This document shows positions 63,915 through 64,000 of a stretch of 64,000 nucleotides of DNA, piece after piece. A program made the translations under genes and the position numbers. The stretch covers positions 62,001 through 126,000 of the forward strand of contig NZ_BCTF01000010.1 of NCBI RefSeq assembly GCF_001571145.1, in the 5' to 3' direction. The stretch comes from Hydrogenophaga flava NBRC 102514 (GTDB lineage Bacteria > Pseudomonadota > Gammaproteobacteria > Burkholderiales > Burkholderiaceae_C). The notes beneath the pieces were generated by a model. It ran no database searches and was not told where the DNA came from. It was given only the letters and a program-made list of their open reading frames with translations. Each line of letters opens with the position of its first letter. The first letter of the stretch is position 1.

Positions 63915-64000
63915 GATTCTTTCCTCCCTGAACAGGACTTGATTGAGACGGCGCATTATGGGGCGCTCCGTCCGCTCCAGGCTGCCCAAGCATGCAGCGC

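Noticed and set aside
1..64000. tRNA, rRNA, CRISPR arrays, integrases, insertion sequences
   Set aside because: None seen: gaps are short, no regularly spaced repeats, no recombinase or transposase motifs among the frames. Weak or short RNAs could be missed by eye.

Overview
The window is GC-rich, densely coding DNA from a betaproteobacterium. It most resembles Burkholderiales, family Comamonadaceae (Hydrogenophaga-like); that placement is an inference from gene content and order, not from a search. Supporting signs are the rplM-rpsI-bactofilin-erpA-M23 peptidase-tyrS neighbourhood, an S-adenosylhomocysteine riboswitch in front of ahcY, a phenylacetate operon behind a TetR/PaaR-type palindrome, and palindromic intergenic repeats. 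I saw no rRNA, tRNA, CRISPR array, phage or insertion sequence.

Layout. 1-5242: glycogen genes glgC (5' end outside the window), glgA and glgP. 5284-8713: a histidine kinase, a FixJ-type regulator, a secreted GlcG/HbpS-like protein and a secreted ankyrin protein, all overlapping or close. 8714-9015: gene-free repeat region. 9016-15509: tyrS, M23 peptidase, erpA, bactofilin, an anchored coiled-coil protein, rpsI, rplM, rlmJ. 15564-19440: paaABCDE (phenylacetyl-CoA epoxygenase). 19442-25247: ompW, an alpha/beta hydrolase, metY, rlpA and a type V autotransporter. 25382-28572: riboswitch-ahcY-tlyA-metF. 28632-35311: a HAD phosphatase, an MFS transporter, a YeeE/YedE transporter, a membrane methyltransferase, a FIST-like protein with a 71-residue partner, a YkgJ-like protein and an SMP-30 enzyme. 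35358-41198: a double-length UvrA. 41328-46431: an orphan ABC binding protein, a DUF1501/DUF1800 pair and a universal stress protein. 46555-58275: a long minus-strand run that includes most of leucine/isovalerate catabolism (methylcrotonyl-CoA carboxylase, methylglutaconyl-CoA hydratase, HMG-CoA lyase, an acyl-CoA synthetase) beside an AraC-type regulator. 58403-63914: regulators, a serine hydrolase, membrane proteins and two paralogous lipoproteins.

Themes. Carbon storage, aromatic acid breakdown and branched-chain acid breakdown suggest a metabolically versatile aerobe. FNR/Anr-like palindromes stand before ompW, the YeeE transporter, the 71-residue/FIST-like pair and the universal stress protein, so part of the window may answer to low oxygen. 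The most interesting items are the kinase-regulator-HbpS-like module, the FNR-boxed FIST-like pair, the four-ATPase UvrA, and an inverted repeat spanning the start codons of a divergent tetR/membrane-protein pair.
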